In this document: positions 5,490 through 6,265 of the stretch, piece by piece
How the letters are laid out: each line of letters opens with the position of its first letter
How positions within the stretch are numbered: the stretch's first letter is position 1
Assembly (NCBI GenBank): GCA_031177845.1
Contig: JAPSGG010000098.1
Location: 1-6,265 of the forward strand
DNA from: Chromatiales bacterium
Lineage (GTDB): Bacteria; Pseudomonadota; Gammaproteobacteria; JACCYU01
Length of the DNA stretch: 6,265 bases
Direction: 5' to 3'
Made by a program: the position numbers and the translations under genes
Notes under the pieces: generated by a model
Databases searched by the model: none
What the model was told of the DNA's origin: nothing
The model's input: the letters and a program-made list of their open reading frames with translations, nothing else

Positions 5490-6182
5490 TTAACTCACCG
5501 TCCGCCGCATATCCGACGTCTGCTCGGTGGTGGCCTTGGTTTCCAAGTCAAACACCTCGCCCTTGAAGATCCACACCTTGACGCCGATGACGCCATACGT
5601 GGTGCGCGCCTCTGCAAAGCCGTAATCGATATCCGCGCGCAGCGTATGCAGCGGCACGCGCCCTTCGCGGTACCATTCCGAGCGCGCAATCTCGGCACCA
5701 TTAAGGCGGCCGCCGACGTTCACTTTCACCCCTAACGCGCCCAGACGCATCGCGTTGCCCACCGCCCGTTTCATGGCGCGGCGAAACATGATGCGCCGTT
5801 CCAGTTGCTGGGCGATACCTTCGGCTACCAATTGAGCATCCACTTCCGGTTTGCGGATTTCCTCGATGTTGATCTTGACATTGTTAAGGTCCAGACCCAT
5901 GCGCTTCGCAACCTCGCGGCGTAGCGCCTCCACGTCCTCGCCCTTCTTGCCGATTACGATACCGGGACGGGCGGTATGAATGGTGATCAGCGCGGAGCGC
6001 GCCGGGCGCTCGATCTGGATGCGACTGACCGAGGCCTGCGCCAGCTTGCGCTTCAGAAACTCGCGGACCTCCAGATCATTAGTCAGGGTCGCGGCGTAGT
6101 CTTTGCCATCGGCGTACCACTTGGATGTCCAATCCGTGGCGATCCCCAGCCGAAAGCCTATCGGATGTACTTTCTGTCCCAT
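5490..6182 (-). CDS. rpsC: 30S ribosomal protein S3
   Basis: S3 forms the mRNA entry channel with S4 and S5 and contributes to mRNA helicase action. The 230-residue product has the N-terminal [14 protein letters not shown], a type-2 KH domain with the [20 protein letters not shown] loop (about residues 69-88), and the C-terminal S3 domain including [16 protein letters not shown] (about 126-141), [35 protein letters not shown] and [16 protein letters not shown] (about 195-210). The E. coli helicase residues R131, R132 and K135 correspond to R134, R135 and K138. The 20-residue C-terminal tail is Thr/Glu-rich and lacks the Lys-rich end of the E. coli protein. The ATG (6182-6180) has AGGA seven bases upstream, 15 nt after rplV. 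Confidence 0.98.
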   Translation of the reverse strand: MGQKVHPIGFRLGIATDWTSKWYADGKDYAATLTNDLEVREFLKRKLAQASVSRIQIERPARSALITIHTARPGIVIGKKGEDVEALRREVAKRMGLDLNNVKINIEEIRKPEVDAQLVAEGIAQQLERRIMFRRAMKRAVGNAMRLGALGVKVNVGGRLNGAEIARSEWYREGRVPLHTLRADIDYGFAEARTTYGVIGVKVWIFKGEVFDLETKATTEQTSDMRRTVS

Positions 6183-6197
6183 GATCGATCCTGCCGC

Positions 6198-6265
6198 TTA
6201 ATCCGCAACCGTCACTGTGATGTGGCTGGTGCGTTTGATGATTCGATTGCCTCGGCCTTTGGCGC
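6198..6265 (-). CDS. rplV: 50S ribosomal protein L22, C-terminal fragment
   Basis: Only the last 21 codons and the TAA stop are inside the window; the rest lies beyond position 6265. L22 lines the peptide exit tunnel with a long beta-hairpin. The visible residues, AKGRGNRIIKRTSHITVTVAD, match the family's C-terminal strand (AKGR-x-RI-KRTSHITV-V), which follows the tunnel hairpin. Position directly before rpsC, with a 15-nt gap, is the standard S10 order. The macrolide-resistance hairpin region is not visible. Confidence 0.95.
   Translation of the reverse strand, partial: AKGRGNRIIKRTSHITVTVAD

Noticed and set aside
6183..6190. GATCGATC palindrome before rpsC as an operator
   Set aside because: It is an 8-bp palindrome of a common tetranucleotide that coincides with the ribosome-binding region; nothing else supports a regulatory role.

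Overview
This window is a piece of a bacterial chromosomal ribosomal-protein super-operon (S10-spc). Every gene lies on the minus strand, so transcription runs from high to low coordinates. The transcription order is rplV (3' end only), rpsC, rplP, rpmC, rpsQ, rplN, rplX, rplE, rpsN, rpsH, rplF, rplR, rpsE, rpmD, rplO, secY (5' end only). I see no tRNA or rRNA gene, no CRISPR array, no defence genes, no intact mobile element, no convincing promoter and no Rho-independent terminator with a U-tract.

The organism is a proteobacterium, most likely a Gammaproteobacterium outside the well-known enteric and Pseudomonas groups. Three things point there: S14 is the 101-residue zinc-free form, L30 is present between S5 and L15, and L16, L5, S3 and S8 read much like E. 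coli. L15 has some sequence that I associate more with Betaproteobacteria. This placement is from memory of family sequences, not from a search.

Positions 4201-6265 hold the S10-operon tail (rplV-rpsC-rplP-rpmC-rpsQ) running with only 21 nt into rplN. In E. coli a promoter-bearing gap separates these two operons. Positions 2330-4047 hold rplX-rplE-rpsN-rpsH, and positions 1-2317 hold rplF-rplR-rpsE-rpmD-rplO-secY. Most junctions are very tight (-17 to +21 nt). rpmC/rpsQ overlap by 4 nt, rpsE/rpmD by 17 nt, rplX/rplE abut exactly, and rplO/secY are 2 nt apart, all of which suggest translational coupling. The products are components of both ribosomal subunits plus the core channel of the Sec translocon.

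The unusual part is four enlarged gaps: rplN-rplX (153 nt), rpsN-rpsH (148 nt), rplF-rplR (78 nt) and rplR-rpsE (60 nt). The 153-nt gap holds a degenerate, nested inverted-repeat structure flanked by 8-bp direct repeats, which looks like a decayed REP- or MITE-type insertion. The 148-nt gap is bounded by two copies of the same Shine-Dalgarno hexamer, each 10 nt from an ATG. Deleting one copy plus the intervening DNA restores an ordinary 16-nt junction. No new biological system is evident. The interest is in how small insertions and C-terminal extensions have reshaped the junctions of a highly conserved operon.
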